This document shows, piece after piece, positions 8,541 to 17,385 of a DNA stretch of 64,000 bases. The stretch is from Chryseobacterium sp. RU37D (lineage in GTDB: Bacteria > Bacteroidota > Bacteroidia > Flavobacteriales > Weeksellaceae), in NCBI RefSeq assembly GCF_900156075.1, contig NZ_FTMM01000007.1:60022-124021 (forward strand). The letters run 5' to 3'. The notes beneath the pieces were generated by a model. It saw only the letters and a program-made list of their open reading frames with translations. It was not told the DNA's origin and did no database searches. Numbering within the stretch: the first letter of the stretch is position 1; every line of letters begins with the position of its first letter. The translations under genes were made by a program, and so were the position numbers.

Positions 8541-11500
8541 TTAATGAGCACTAGCTAAAAGTTCTTCTTCTAATTTTTGTCTTTGAAGTCTTTTCTTTCT
8601 TCTGCTTGGCATTTTTTCATGTAAATATTGGAAGATCACAAACATTACCGGGATAATGAAAATTCCGAATAAAACTCCTGTCAACATTCCACCAACAGTA
8701 CTGAATCCGATGGAGTGATTTCCTTTTGCAGAAGCACCTTGCGTAAATACAAGCGGTAACATACCAACAATAAACGCAAATGACGTCATTAAGATCGGTC
8801 TCAAACGTAATCTTGAAGCCTGAAGTGCAGATTCCAGTAATGATCTTCCTGCATTCCTTCTTTGAACGGCAAATTCTACAATCAGAATGGCGTTTTTCGC
8901 TAATAATCCGACGAGCATGATTAAACCAACCTGAACGTAAATATTATTATCAATTCCTGCCAATCCTGTGAAGGCAAATACCCCGAAAATACCTGTTGGA
9001 ATAGTTAAAATTACCGCAAATGGAAGGATGTAACTTTCATACTGAGCTGCCAATAAGAAGTATACAAACAAAATACTTAACATAAAGATAAATGCTGTCT
9101 GTCCGCTTGTTTTGATCTCTTCACGAGTAATCCCTGTCCATTCGTATCCGAAACCTCTCGGAAGTGATTTTTCTGCCACTTCTTCAACTGCTTTAATTGC
9201 GTCCCCGGTACTGTAACCAGGTTTTGGTGTTCCGTTGATCGTAACGGCGTTGAATAGGTTGTTTCTTGTCACTGTTTCAGGGCCAAAAGCTCTTTTTAAT
9301 GTCACCAATGTTTTTACAGGAACCATTTCACCTGATTTATTTTTAACATAAATTCCTTCCAAAGAATTTGCATCTGTTCTGTAAGGAATGTCTGCCTGAG
9401 CCATTACTCTGTAGTATTTTCCGAATCTGTTGAAATCCGAAACGAAGCTACTTCCGTAATAAATCTGCATCGTCTGCATTAATTCTGTGATGGAAACGCC
9501 TAGCTGATTGGCTTTATCATTATCAACTTCAATCGTATATTGAGGATTTCCGGCAGCATATGTTGTGAAAGCAAATGCAATTTCAGGACGTTTCATCAAT
9601 TCTCCAATGAAGGCTTGAGTTGTTGTTCCTAAATTTTCCAGAGAACCGTTTGTTTTATCCTGAAGCATAAATTCGAAACCGGAAACGTTACCAAATCCCT
9701 GAACAGTAGGGAAGTTGAAGAAGAATGCACTTGCATCTTTCACTTGGGATACTTTCCCTGTCAATCTCGCTGCAATCTGATCCGGATCGGTGATTTCACC
9801 ACGTTGATCGTGATCTTTTAATTTAATGAAACCAGCAGAATATGGAGATGCATTTGCGTTACTAATGAAGTTCAAACCATCTGCAACCCAAAGGTGATTT
9901 TTGGCTTTTTCACCGTTGATGATGTTATCAATTTGCTCAGTTGCTCTGTGTGTTCTATCCAATGAACTTCCGGGAGGGGTATTCACCGCATATAAAATAA
10001 ATCCTTGGTCTTCCGTAGGAATAAATCCTGATGGTGCTTTTTTAATTAAGAAAACACTTGCAGCAGTAATTAATACTAATCCTCCGACTGCAACCCATTT
10101 ATTTTTAATTAAAAATTTAAGACTGTAGATATATTTTTTAGTCATGTTATTAAAACTTGCATTGAAAGCATTGAAAAATCTTGCTCCAAAACCTGTTTTT
10201 TTACCGTGTTCTCCGTGTTCACCTTGAGGATCATTTAGGAACATCGCACATAAAGCCGGGCTTAATGTTAGTGCATTAATCGCAGAAATCATAATCGCAA
10301 TTGCCAATGTGAAGGCAAACTGTCTGTAGAAAACTCCCGCAGGACCTTGCATGAAACCAACCGGAATAAACACGGCACACATCACCAATGTAATGGAAAT
10401 AATCGCACCGGAAATTTCGCTCATTGAACTCATTGTCGCTTGTTCAACGGGCATTCCTGTATGTTCCATTTTGGAGTGGACGGCTTCCACAACAACGATC
10501 GCATCATCCACCACAATACCGATGGCGAGTACCAAAGCGAACAATGTCAACATGTTGATACTGAACCCAAATAACTGAAGGAAAAAGAAGGTACCGATAA
10601 TTGCCACCGGAACTGCAATCGCCGGAATTAATGTAGATCTGAAATCCTGAAGGAAAATATATACAACAATAAATACCAGGATAAATGCAATGACTAATGT
10701 CTCAACAACCTGATGAATTGAAGCATCCAAAAAGTCTTTGGAATTATACATGATGATCGGCTCAACACCTTTTGGAAGGGTAGTTTTAAACTGATCTACC
10801 TGTTTTTCAATTTCAGTTAAAATTTCGTTAGCATTAGATCCCGCTGTCTGCATAATTGCAAAACCTGCAACAGGTTTGCCATCCACTCTGTTAGCTGCTG
10901 TATAAGTATATGAACCAAATTCTACTCTTGCAACGTCTTTCAGTCTTAGGAAAGAACCGTCGCTATTAGCTTTAATAGCAATATTTTCGTAGTCTTCGTT
11001 CTTGTTTAATTTACCTTTATACTTTAAAATATATTCGTAAGTTTCCTTACTACCTTGTCCCAAACGTCCCGGAGCAGCTTCCAAGTTGTGATCTTTTACT
11101 GCTGCCAAAACTTCCTGTGGAGAAAGGTTGTTGGCTGCTAATCTGTCTGGCTTCAACCAAAGTCTCATTGAATAATCTCTTGTTCCGAAAACCTGCGCCT
11201 GAGCAACCCCAGGAATACGCTGAATTTGTGGAATGATGTTGATCTTCAAATAGTTTTGCAAGAAAAGTTCGTCGTATTGCTTAGGATCATCACTTGTTAA
11301 TCCCATGAACATAATCATACTGTTCTGAACTTTCTGCGTCGAAATTCCCGCTTGTACAACCTCCTGCGGAAGCTGGCTCATCGCTTTCGATACACGGTTC
11401 TGAACGTTTACGGCAGCATTGTCAGGATCAGATCCTTGCTTGAAAAATACGCTCAGTGTCATGGTACCGTCATTACTCGAGTTGGAGGTCATGTACGTCA

Positions 11501-11723
11501 TGTTTTCCACACCATTCACCGCTTCTTCGATTGGGGTTGCAACCGAACGGGCTACAACTTCCGCATTCGCACCCGGATAGAAAGCCGTCACCTGAACGCT
11601 CGGTGGCGCAATATCCGGAAAGAGGGCGATGGGTAAATTAAAGAGGGACAATGCCCCCAATAATAAAAGTATGATGGAAATGACCGTTGAAAGTACCGGT
11701 CTTTCTATAAATTGTTTTAACAT
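8541..11723 (-). CDS. RND multidrug efflux permease (HAE1/AcrB type)
   Basis: This 1060-residue inner-membrane proton antiporter pumps hydrophobic compounds from the periplasm. Twelve membrane segments are in the usual places (one near the N terminus, others at about 340-545 and 870-1035), with two large periplasmic loops. The proton-relay motif GIVVDDAIVVVEA carries two adjacent Asp in the fourth segment, as in AcrB and MexB. The opening MLKQFIERPVLSTVISIILLLLG is typical of the family. It sits between adaptor and outer-membrane genes and is presumably repressed by the TetR-type protein upstream. Confidence 0.96.
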   Translation of the reverse strand: MLKQFIERPVLSTVISIILLLLGALSLFNLPIALFPDIAPPSVQVTAFYPGANAEVVARSVATPIEEAVNGVENMTYMTSNSSNDGTMTLSVFFKQGSDPDNAAVNVQNRVSKAMSQLPQEVVQAGISTQKVQNSMIMFMGLTSDDPKQYDELFLQNYLKINIIPQIQRIPGVAQAQVFGTRDYSMRLWLKPDRLAANNLSPQEVLAAVKDHNLEAAPGRLGQGSKETYEYILKYKGKLNKNEDYENIAIKANSDGSFLRLKDVARVEFGSYTYTAANRVDGKPVAGFAIMQTAGSNANEILTEIEKQVDQFKTTLPKGVEPIIMYNSKDFLDASIHQVVETLVIAFILVFIVVYIFLQDFRSTLIPAIAVPVAIIGTFFFLQLFGFSINMLTLFALVLAIGIVVDDAIVVVEAVHSKMEHTGMPVEQATMSSMSEISGAIISITLVMCAVFIPVGFMQGPAGVFYRQFAFTLAIAIMISAINALTLSPALCAMFLNDPQGEHGEHGKKTGFGARFFNAFNASFNNMTKKYIYSLKFLIKNKWVAVGGLVLITAASVFLIKKAPSGFIPTEDQGFILYAVNTPPGSSLDRTHRATEQIDNIINGEKAKNHLWVADGLNFISNANASPYSAGFIKLKDHDQRGEITDPDQIAARLTGKVSQVKDASAFFFNFPTVQGFGNVSGFEFMLQDKTNGSLENLGTTTQAFIGELMKRPEIAFAFTTYAAGNPQYTIEVDNDKANQLGVSITELMQTMQIYYGSSFVSDFNRFGKYYRVMAQADIPYRTDANSLEGIYVKNKSGEMVPVKTLVTLKRAFGPETVTRNNLFNAVTINGTPKPGYSTGDAIKAVEEVAEKSLPRGFGYEWTGITREEIKTSGQTAFIFMLSILFVYFLLAAQYESYILPFAVILTIPTGIFGVFAFTGLAGIDNNIYVQVGLIMLVGLLAKNAILIVEFAVQRRNAGRSLLESALQASRLRLRPILMTSFAFIVGMLPLVFTQGASAKGNHSIGFSTVGGMLTGVLFGIFIIPVMFVIFQYLHEKMPSRRKKRLQRQKLEEELLASAH

Positions 11724-11764
11724 AAGAAGTTTATTTTTTTAATGTTGTTTAAACTAATTTTAAA

Positions 11765-11865
11765 GATTAAGGATTTAAGAAATTAAATTTTAAAAGAAAG
11801 ATGCATTAAGATTTGACAAATCAAATAACTAAGCGTTGCATCTTATAAAATCTTAATGTTTAAAA
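11765..11865. repeat. Dispersed intergenic repeat, family B copy 3
   Basis: The element holds AAGATTAAGGATTTAAGAAATT, then TTTGACAAATCAAA (11812-11825) followed by TAACTAAGCGTTGCATC, and ends AAAATCTTAATGTTTAAAA. Its core matches copy 2 at 8347-8485 almost word for word. It fills the gap between adaptor and pump genes. Confidence 0.6.
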
Positions 11866-11932
11866 TAATTGCGATTTTAAATCATATTTAAAAAAAGTTT
11901 AAACAGTTCTTATAAATAGTCCTGAAAGGAGC

Positions 11933-13093
11933 TTATAAAGGTTTTGCTTTCAACAAACTATCAGAAGAAATAGCTTTTGGCTGAATAGCAACCCCGTCTT
12001 TCAATGCACCGATTCCTGTGAATACGATTTTATCTCCTACAGAAAGTCCTTCAGAAATGAAGTAATAGCTATCTGTTTTTCCTGAGATTTTTACAGGTTT
12101 TCCGGTTACTTTTTTGTCCTTTCCTACAACATAAACGTACGTTTTATCCTGAATTTCGAAAGTAGATTCCTGTGGAATTACCATTGTTTTATCGAATAGC
12201 TGTGGCATACGAACTCTACCCGTATTTCCTGTTCTCAGAACTCCGTTTGCATTTGGAAATACCGCGCGAACACTGATTGCTCCCGTAGTTTTGTCGAATT
12301 GCCCGTCAACAATACTCATTTTTCCTTTTTCAGGATATGTGCTGTTGTCGGCAATTACCAAGTCTACCATTGGCATATTTTTCAGTTTTTCATTTAAAGT
12401 TGCTCCCGGATATTTATTTTGGAAAGCAATGAAATCCAATTCACTTAAAGAAAAGTAAGCGTAAATTTCGCTGATATCTGATAATAAAGTCAATGGACTT
12501 GCATCTGTTCTTGAAATCAAGCTTCCTTTTTTGTAAGGAATTCTTCCGATGTATCCGCTTACTGGTGCTGTAATCGTTGTAAATCCTACATTGATTTTAG
12601 CGCTTCCTACTGATGCTTTTGCCTGTGAAGCGGATGCCACTGCGGCTGCGTAATTTGCTTTTGCAGTTCTCAATTGTACGTCTGAAACTACTTTTGCAGC
12701 AACAAGAGGCTCTAATCTGTCTACCTCAACTTTTGCTTTTTGAATATTAGCGTTGGCAACTTGTAAATTGGCACTTGCCATATTCATTTGTTCGCCGTAG
12801 CTTCTTGAATCTATTTTAAATAAAGGTTGTCCCGCTCTTACATAAGCTCCTTCTTCTACATAAATTTTATCTAAATAGCCATCAACCTGAGATCTGATTT
12901 CTACATTGTTTTTCCCTTCCAAAGCTGTCGGAAATTCTTGATAAACAGTAGCAGGAGAGGTAATTACGGTATAAACAGGCAACTCTGGAGCAGGTGGAGC
13001 AGCGTTTGATCCTTCTGCAGCCTTTGTGCAATTTTGTAAAAGGATAATACTTGATATAAGTACGATGATCCTCGTTTTTCCCAATATTTTCAT
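11933..13093 (-). CDS. RND efflux periplasmic adaptor (membrane fusion protein)
   Basis: The adaptor links the RND permease to the outer-membrane duct. The 386-residue protein has a signal peptide with a lipobox-like LLQNC (C22), so it is probably a lipoprotein. In order it has a barrel-sandwich/lipoyl half (GKNNVEIRSQVDGYLDKIYVEEGAYVRAGQ, about 60-90), an alpha-helical hairpin (about 100-160), the second lipoyl half (TITAPVSGYIGRIPYKKGSLI), a beta-barrel and a membrane-proximal domain. It is the first gene of the operon. The 378 bp upstream hold three copies of the probable repressor site. Confidence 0.95.
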   Translation of the reverse strand: MKILGKTRIIVLISSIILLQNCTKAAEGSNAAPPAPELPVYTVITSPATVYQEFPTALEGKNNVEIRSQVDGYLDKIYVEEGAYVRAGQPLFKIDSRSYGEQMNMASANLQVANANIQKAKVEVDRLEPLVAAKVVSDVQLRTAKANYAAAVASASQAKASVGSAKINVGFTTITAPVSGYIGRIPYKKGSLISRTDASPLTLLSDISEIYAYFSLSELDFIAFQNKYPGATLNEKLKNMPMVDLVIADNSTYPEKGKMSIVDGQFDKTTGAISVRAVFPNANGVLRTGNTGRVRMPQLFDKTMVIPQESTFEIQDKTYVYVVGKDKKVTGKPVKISGKTDSYYFISEGLSVGDKIVFTGIGALKDGVAIQPKAISSDSLLKAKPL

Positions 13094-13166
13094 TTTGAGT
13101 TTAAATTTTTAATGAAGTGTTAAATTAAATAATGTTGTTTTTAAATTTGAATTCCGTTATATTTCC

Positions 13167-13177
13167 TAACGGTGTTA
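13167..13177. promoter_or_regulatory. Candidate TetR operator 1 (TAACGGTGTTA)
   Basis: Copy of the motif TAACRRTGTTA, whose outer TAAC/GTTA arms are inverted repeats, 74 bp upstream of the adaptor start. That spacing suits repression of the efflux operon promoter. Confidence 0.6.
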
Positions 13178-13307
13178 ATGATTTGTTCAAAAAAAAATTC
13201 CAGAATTCTTAATATTCGATTTTAGATCGGTGTTTTCATAATTGAAACTTGTTTTAATGTTGGTTTTAAGTATAATTAAGATGAGGTGTAAAGTGTGTTA
13301 TTTTTAT

Positions 13308-13318
13308 TAACAGTGTTA
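13308..13318. promoter_or_regulatory. Candidate TetR operator 2 (TAACAGTGTTA)
   Basis: The same 11-mer, in the context ATTAACAGTGTTAAT, in the middle of the control region. Confidence 0.55.
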
Positions 13319-13439
13319 ATTGTTTCTGTAAAAAAAATAATTTTTACTATTAGCTTTCTAATCTTACATGAGATGGTTTTTAATTTAAATTTAGTTTTAA
13401 ATGAATAATTTATTTACATTAATTCAGTGTTAATATTCC

Positions 13440-13450
13440 TAACGATGTTA
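13440..13450. promoter_or_regulatory. Candidate TetR operator 3 (TAACGATGTTA)
   Basis: The same 11-mer, 22 bp beyond the TetR gene's stop codon, with the degenerate copy just to its left. Confidence 0.5.
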
Positions 13451-13471
13451 ATTTTTAGTTCAAAAAAAATC

Positions 13472-14068
13472 CTACAAAGACTTAATGAAAGCTGAAACAG
13501 TTTCGTCCAAAGTCGTCTTATTCATTGTAGAAGGAATATCATCATTACGCATCATCATGATCGAAATCAAGCCATGTACCGCCGAAAATAAGGCGTGAGA
13601 CATGTGACAGGCATTTTCCGGTTTTGATCCGTTTTTCTTAATAATTTCATACGTGCAATCGTAAAGCATGTCCTGAAACGACGAAAATTCTTCTTTCATC
13701 ATTCCTTTTCCGCTACATTGCATTCCCAATCCGAACATCAATTGATAATACTCTTTGTTTTTGAATGCAAACTTCCAGTAAGCATCCACAATAGCTTTCA
13801 ACTGGTCTTCCGGATTGTCGTGTTCTCTCTGAGCTTTCAACAATTCGATATGTAAACAATGGAAACCATTCAACGAGATTTCGTATAAAATAGCTTCTTT
13901 GTTTTCAAAGTGATCGTAAACTACCGGTGCACTGTACTCAATAGCATCGGCAATTTTTCTCATGGAAAGTGAAGCCCACCCTTCGGTTTTTGCCAAAGAG
14001 AAAGCCGCGTCCAGAATGCTGGTGCGTATGTTTTCTTTTTCTCTTTGTCGACGTTCATGTAGACCCAT
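13472..14068 (-). CDS. TetR/AcrR family regulator, probable efflux repressor
   Basis: The 198-residue protein has a TetR-type N-terminal helix-turn-helix (about 14-60: ILDAAFSLAKTEGWASLSMRK, then DAIEYSAPVVYDHFENKEAILYEI) and a ligand-binding C-terminal domain that resembles TetR_C_33-type domains. It lies immediately upstream of the RND operon on the same strand. A perfect copy of the motif that recurs before the adaptor gene lies 13 bp upstream of its own start, which suggests it represses both itself and the pump. The inducer cannot be predicted. Confidence 0.93.
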   Translation of the reverse strand: MGLHERRQREKENIRTSILDAAFSLAKTEGWASLSMRKIADAIEYSAPVVYDHFENKEAILYEISLNGFHCLHIELLKAQREHDNPEDQLKAIVDAYWKFAFKNKEYYQLMFGLGMQCSGKGMMKEEFSSFQDMLYDCTYEIIKKNGSKPENACHMSHALFSAVHGLISIMMMRNDDIPSTMNKTTLDETVSAFIKSL

Positions 14069-14081
14069 GATTTTTAATTAC

Positions 14082-14092
14082 TAACAGTGTTA
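14082..14092. promoter_or_regulatory. Candidate TetR operator 4 (autoregulatory)
   Basis: CTAACAGTGTTAG is a perfect palindrome around a central G, 13 bp upstream of the TetR start. It is the best copy of the TAACRRTGTTA motif and sits where an autoregulatory operator is expected. Confidence 0.65.
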
Positions 14093-14332
14093 GCAAAACT
14101 ACAAACTTTTTAATATAACTTCCAAACAAATTTCAGAGTTTAACTTTTGGCGAAAGATTTTTTGAAGACTTTTAAAATTTGCTGGATGCTGAAAGAATCG
14201 GGGATTGAAGACGTTTCATGTTATTGTTTTTTTTAATTATTGTAAAAATTAATGAAGTTTATAGTCAAGTTCAATTAATAACTTCAATTCTCCCGCATCT
14301 ATCTTCCTGGCTAGAATAACCAAGAAAATCTT

Positions 14333-14340
14333 TATCTTTG
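14333..14340 (+). promoter_or_regulatory. -7 promoter box TATCTTTG for the redoxin gene
   Basis: An exact TANNTTTG match 19 nt upstream of the ATG at 14360. The rest of the 14069-14359 gap is AT-rich without other recognisable features apart from operator 4. Confidence 0.65.
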
Positions 14341-14359
14341 TGGCTAAAATAAAAAAGAT

Positions 14360-14914
14360 ATGAATACTCCCTCAAATATGATTGATTTGGGTACCAAAGC
14401 TCCTTTTTTTGAGCTTCCAAACCCATCAAAAAGCAATGAAATTCAGTCATTGGATGATCTGAAAGGAGAAAAAGGAACGTTGGTTATCTTTATGTGCAAC
14501 CATTGTCCGTTTGTTCTTCATGTAATAGATAAATTAAACGAATTATATGAAGACTATAATGAAAGAGGGATTGAATTTATCGCAATAAACTCGAATGACG
14601 TAGAAAAATATCCTGCAGATTCTCCGGAAAAAATGATCGAATTTCAAATTGAAAGAAAATTCGATTTTCCTTATTTATACGATGAAAGTCAGGCAATCGC
14701 TAAAGCTTACGATGCAGCTTGCACACCGGACTTCTTCTTCTTTGATGAGAAATTAGACCTTATTTACAGAGGCCAAATGGATGATTCAAGACCGGGAAAT
14801 CATAAGGATGTAACGGGAGAAGACTTGATTATTGCTTTTGAAAATCTTTTGTTGGGCGAGCCACAAGAGGAAATTCAAAGACCAAGCATGGGCTGCAATA
14901 TCAAATGGAAATAA
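14360..14914 (+). CDS. Thioredoxin-fold redoxin (AhpC/TSA-like)
   Basis: This 184-residue cytoplasmic protein of the AhpC/TSA-redoxin superfamily has the family opening GTKAPFFELPNP. The active-site segment is FMCNHCPFV near residue 50, a CxxC pair typical of the 'thioredoxin family protein' subgroup that keeps NHCPF. RPSMGCNIKWK at the C terminus adds a third conserved Cys. There is no signal peptide. It is monocistronic: it has its own -7 box and a strong terminator. It probably reduces disulfides or peroxides; the partner is unknown. Confidence 0.9.
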   Translation: MNTPSNMIDLGTKAPFFELPNPSKSNEIQSLDDLKGEKGTLVIFMCNHCPFVLHVIDKLNELYEDYNERGIEFIAINSNDVEKYPADSPEKMIEFQIERKFDFPYLYDESQAIAKAYDAACTPDFFFFDEKLDLIYRGQMDDSRPGNHKDVTGEDLIIAFENLLLGEPQEEIQRPSMGCNIKWK

Positions 14915-14975
14915 TTTTTCGTTGATTGTTGCGGGTTGTCGGTTAATGGTTCTGCAACTTAACTATATAATATAT

Positions 14976-15004
14976 AAAGCTGTTCTTGGGGGACGGCTTT
15001 TTTT
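14976..15004 (+). terminator. Terminator of the redoxin gene
   Basis: AAAGCTGT pairs with ACGGCTTT (one G-T pair) and is followed by a T run. Confidence 0.75.
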
Positions 15005-15012
15005 GTTTATGT

Positions 15013-15116
15013 GAGATCCTTTGACAGCTTCGTTTTAGGATGACATTGCTACAATTGGGCATTAATAAAACGGCTAGTATTAGAGAAATGTCATGTTGAG
15101 CTTGTCGAAACATTTT
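15013..15116. repeat. Dispersed ~100-bp element, family A copy 1
   Basis: The ends are inverted versions of one sequence: GAGATCCTTTGACAGCTTCG at the left and ATGTCATGTTGAGCTTGTCG at the right. The core is ACATTGCTAC...TAAAACGGCTAGTATTAGAG. Copies with the same core lie at 23614, 45298 and 46232. It lies between the 3' ends of two convergent genes. Confidence 0.7.
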
Positions 15117-15124
15117 AAAGTAAT

Positions 15125-16030
15125 TTAAAAACTAGCCTTAATCTTCACCTCATTCTCCACCTTTAAATCTACATTTACCTTATTATGTGCGAAATTTTTC
15201 ATAAACTCCGAAGGTGTTTTCTCCGTATATTTTTTAAACATTCTATTAAAATAAGTCACATTATTAAAACCACAGCTATAACTGCATTCCGAGATACTTT
15301 TATCCTGCGCCATTAGCAAACAAGCTTTATTAATTCGGTATCGATTCACAAATTCTGTAAATGTAATTTGCGTTGCTTTTTTGAAAAAATTACAGAAAGC
15401 AGGCAGGGTTAAATTTGCCAGTTTTGCGACATTTTCGATGTTAATTTCTTTATCATAATTGTGCTCAACATACGTGAAAATGTTTTCCAGACGGGTTTTA
15501 TTTTTTGAAATAATGGTGTAAGGCATGATTTCCTTATTCAGGAGCTCATAATCTTCACATTTTGAAAGTTCAAATAAAATTTCCAACAACAATAAATACC
15601 TTTTATAGCCTTCAAATTCCAGCATTAATTTCAATTTTGGAAGCATCTTTTTATGAACCTCATCATGAAAGTGAATTCCATATTTTGACAATTCTAAAAG
15701 ATTTTTAATCGATCTGGCTTCCACTTCCTGTTGAGGAAACTGCAAAATTTCTTCTTTAAACTGAAGGACAATTTCTTCATGCGGATCAATAGAATTCAAC
15801 CCAAATCCCGAATGTGGAATGTTTGAACCGATCAATACCAGATCACCATTCGTATAATTACTTTTATGATAACCGACATGTCGAGTTCCGCTCCCGGAAA
15901 TCACGCAGACAAGCTCAATTTCGGGATGATAATGATATTCCCATTTAAATTCCGAAATAGGCGAATTGTTGTGAATTGTACGGAATGAGCTCTTTTCATC
16001 GGGGATTACTCTTTCAAATGTAACTTTCAT
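15125..16030 (-). CDS. AraC family transcriptional regulator of the trehalose locus
   Basis: The 301-residue protein has an N-terminal cupin fold (about 25-95, EYHYHPEIELVCVISGSGTRHVG) that should bind the sugar signal, and a C-terminal double helix-turn-helix (about 190-285) with the AraC signature CGFNNVTYFNRMFKKYTEKTPSEF. It diverges from the MFS/trehalase/receptor genes with a 124-bp shared promoter region. It therefore probably activates them when trehalose or a related glucoside is present. That assignment rests on position. Confidence 0.9.
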   Translation of the reverse strand: MKVTFERVIPDEKSSFRTIHNNSPISEFKWEYHYHPEIELVCVISGSGTRHVGYHKSNYTNGDLVLIGSNIPHSGFGLNSIDPHEEIVLQFKEEILQFPQQEVEARSIKNLLELSKYGIHFHDEVHKKMLPKLKLMLEFEGYKRYLLLLEILFELSKCEDYELLNKEIMPYTIISKNKTRLENIFTYVEHNYDKEINIENVAKLANLTLPAFCNFFKKATQITFTEFVNRYRINKACLLMAQDKSISECSYSCGFNNVTYFNRMFKKYTEKTPSEFMKNFAHNKVNVDLKVENEVKIKASF

Positions 16031-16154
16031 TTAGTTAATCATATTTTGTTTCCTAAAATAATAATTATATTAATATAGTTCAAATATTCATTTACTATGT
16101 TAAATTAATGTTAACCTAAATGCCTCTATCTTAGCCGACAAGAAAAATAATTGA

Positions 16155-17384
16155 ATGAAAAATTTCAACATTAAGGCGGTTTTATTTTTAAATTATTTCG
16201 TTTTTGCCATTCTTTTGAATTCTGTAGGAACGGTAATTTTACAGGTACAGCAGAATTTTGGGATCTCAAAATCTCATGCAAGCGTTCTGGAAGGTTTTAA
16301 AGACCTGCCGATTGCCATTTGTTCATTCATTTTAGCATCATTTTTGCCAAAAATCGGGATCAAAAATTCGATGCTGACGGCATTGCTTCTCGTTAGCTGC
16401 ATGTGCTTTGTAATGCCTTTTTCCAATGATTTTTGGTTTTTCAAGCTGCTGTTTACGGTAGTCGGAGTTTCTTTTGCTTTAATTAAAATTTCGGTTTTCA
16501 CTTCCATCGGACTGGTGACGAATACGGATAAAGAACATTCAAGCTTTATGGGTTATCTGGAAGGGTTTTTCATGATCGGCGTATTAATGGGAAATGTTTT
16601 ATTTAGCTTATTTATTGATGACCATAACCCAAGATCAACCCATTGGCTGAATGTATATTGGGTGTTGGGAGGGATTTCAACCTTGTCATTTTTGTTTTTA
16701 TTCTTCACAAAATTGGATGAGCACGAAGCGAAAAGTGAAAAAACAGATTTGCTGGGTGATTTAAGAAACAGTGCAAGTTTGTTCGGCTACAGAAAAGTAT
16801 TATTCTTTTTATTGTGTGCATTTCTTTTCGTTTTGGTTGAACAAAGCTTCCAGACTTGGACACCGACTTTCTATAAAGAAATTTTAAAAGTCCCGACTTC
16901 CATGAGCATTCAGGCAGGAGCAGTATTGGCAGGTGCTTTTGCGCTGGGAAGGTTTTTATCGGGCTTTTTCTCGAAAAAATTCAGCTGGATTTATGTGGTT
17001 TCTTTTTGTGTGGTTGGTTTTGCGATGAGTATTCTGCTGGTACTTCCTTTAACTCATAATATTAAAATTAATGCCGGAACAACCTGGTTCAATGCCCCTT
17101 TGGTGGTGTATCTATTTCCATTGATGGGGGGGCTGCTGGCACCGATTTATCCAAGCATAAATTCTGTAATTCTGGCCTCTATCCCGAAATATTTACATAG
17201 CGCCATGTCTGGTTTGATCGTGGTTTTCTCTGCAATTGGAGGAACAATCGGATCAATAATTACTGGTTTTGTGTTTCAGGAATTCAGTGGACAGCAGGCG
17301 TTTTACCTTTCGTTAATTCCGCTTTCCCTGTTGATTATTTCGGCAGTTTTCATGAATAAATTAAAAATAAATCCTAAAAAATAA
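16155..17384 (+). CDS. MFS transporter, probable trehalose permease
   Basis: The 409-residue inner-membrane protein has about 12 hydrophobic segments, in two halves joined by a loop near residues 185-210 (TKLDEHEAKSEKTD). It is an MFS member, of the sugar-permease kind by context. It stops one base before the trehalase ATG, so the two form an operon. Probable role: bringing trehalose, delivered to the periplasm by the TonB-dependent receptor, into the cytoplasm where the signal-less trehalase acts. A TATCTTAG box near 16126 may be its promoter. Confidence 0.88.
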   Translation: MKNFNIKAVLFLNYFVFAILLNSVGTVILQVQQNFGISKSHASVLEGFKDLPIAICSFILASFLPKIGIKNSMLTALLLVSCMCFVMPFSNDFWFFKLLFTVVGVSFALIKISVFTSIGLVTNTDKEHSSFMGYLEGFFMIGVLMGNVLFSLFIDDHNPRSTHWLNVYWVLGGISTLSFLFLFFTKLDEHEAKSEKTDLLGDLRNSASLFGYRKVLFFLLCAFLFVLVEQSFQTWTPTFYKEILKVPTSMSIQAGAVLAGAFALGRFLSGFFSKKFSWIYVVSFCVVGFAMSILLVLPLTHNIKINAGTTWFNAPLVVYLFPLMGGLLAPIYPSINSVILASIPKYLHSAMSGLIVVFSAIGGTIGSIITGFVFQEFSGQQAFYLSLIPLSLLIISAVFMNKLKINPKK

Positions 17385-17385
17385 A

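Larger units (their letters stand above)
13094..13471. promoter_or_regulatory. Control region between the TetR gene and the efflux operon
   Basis: This 378-bp AT-rich gap carries no gene. It holds three copies of the 11-mer TAACRRTGTTA (separate entries), a degenerate copy at 13424-13434 (ATTCAGTGTTA), and AT-rich DNA that probably contains the operon promoter. Confidence 0.6.
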
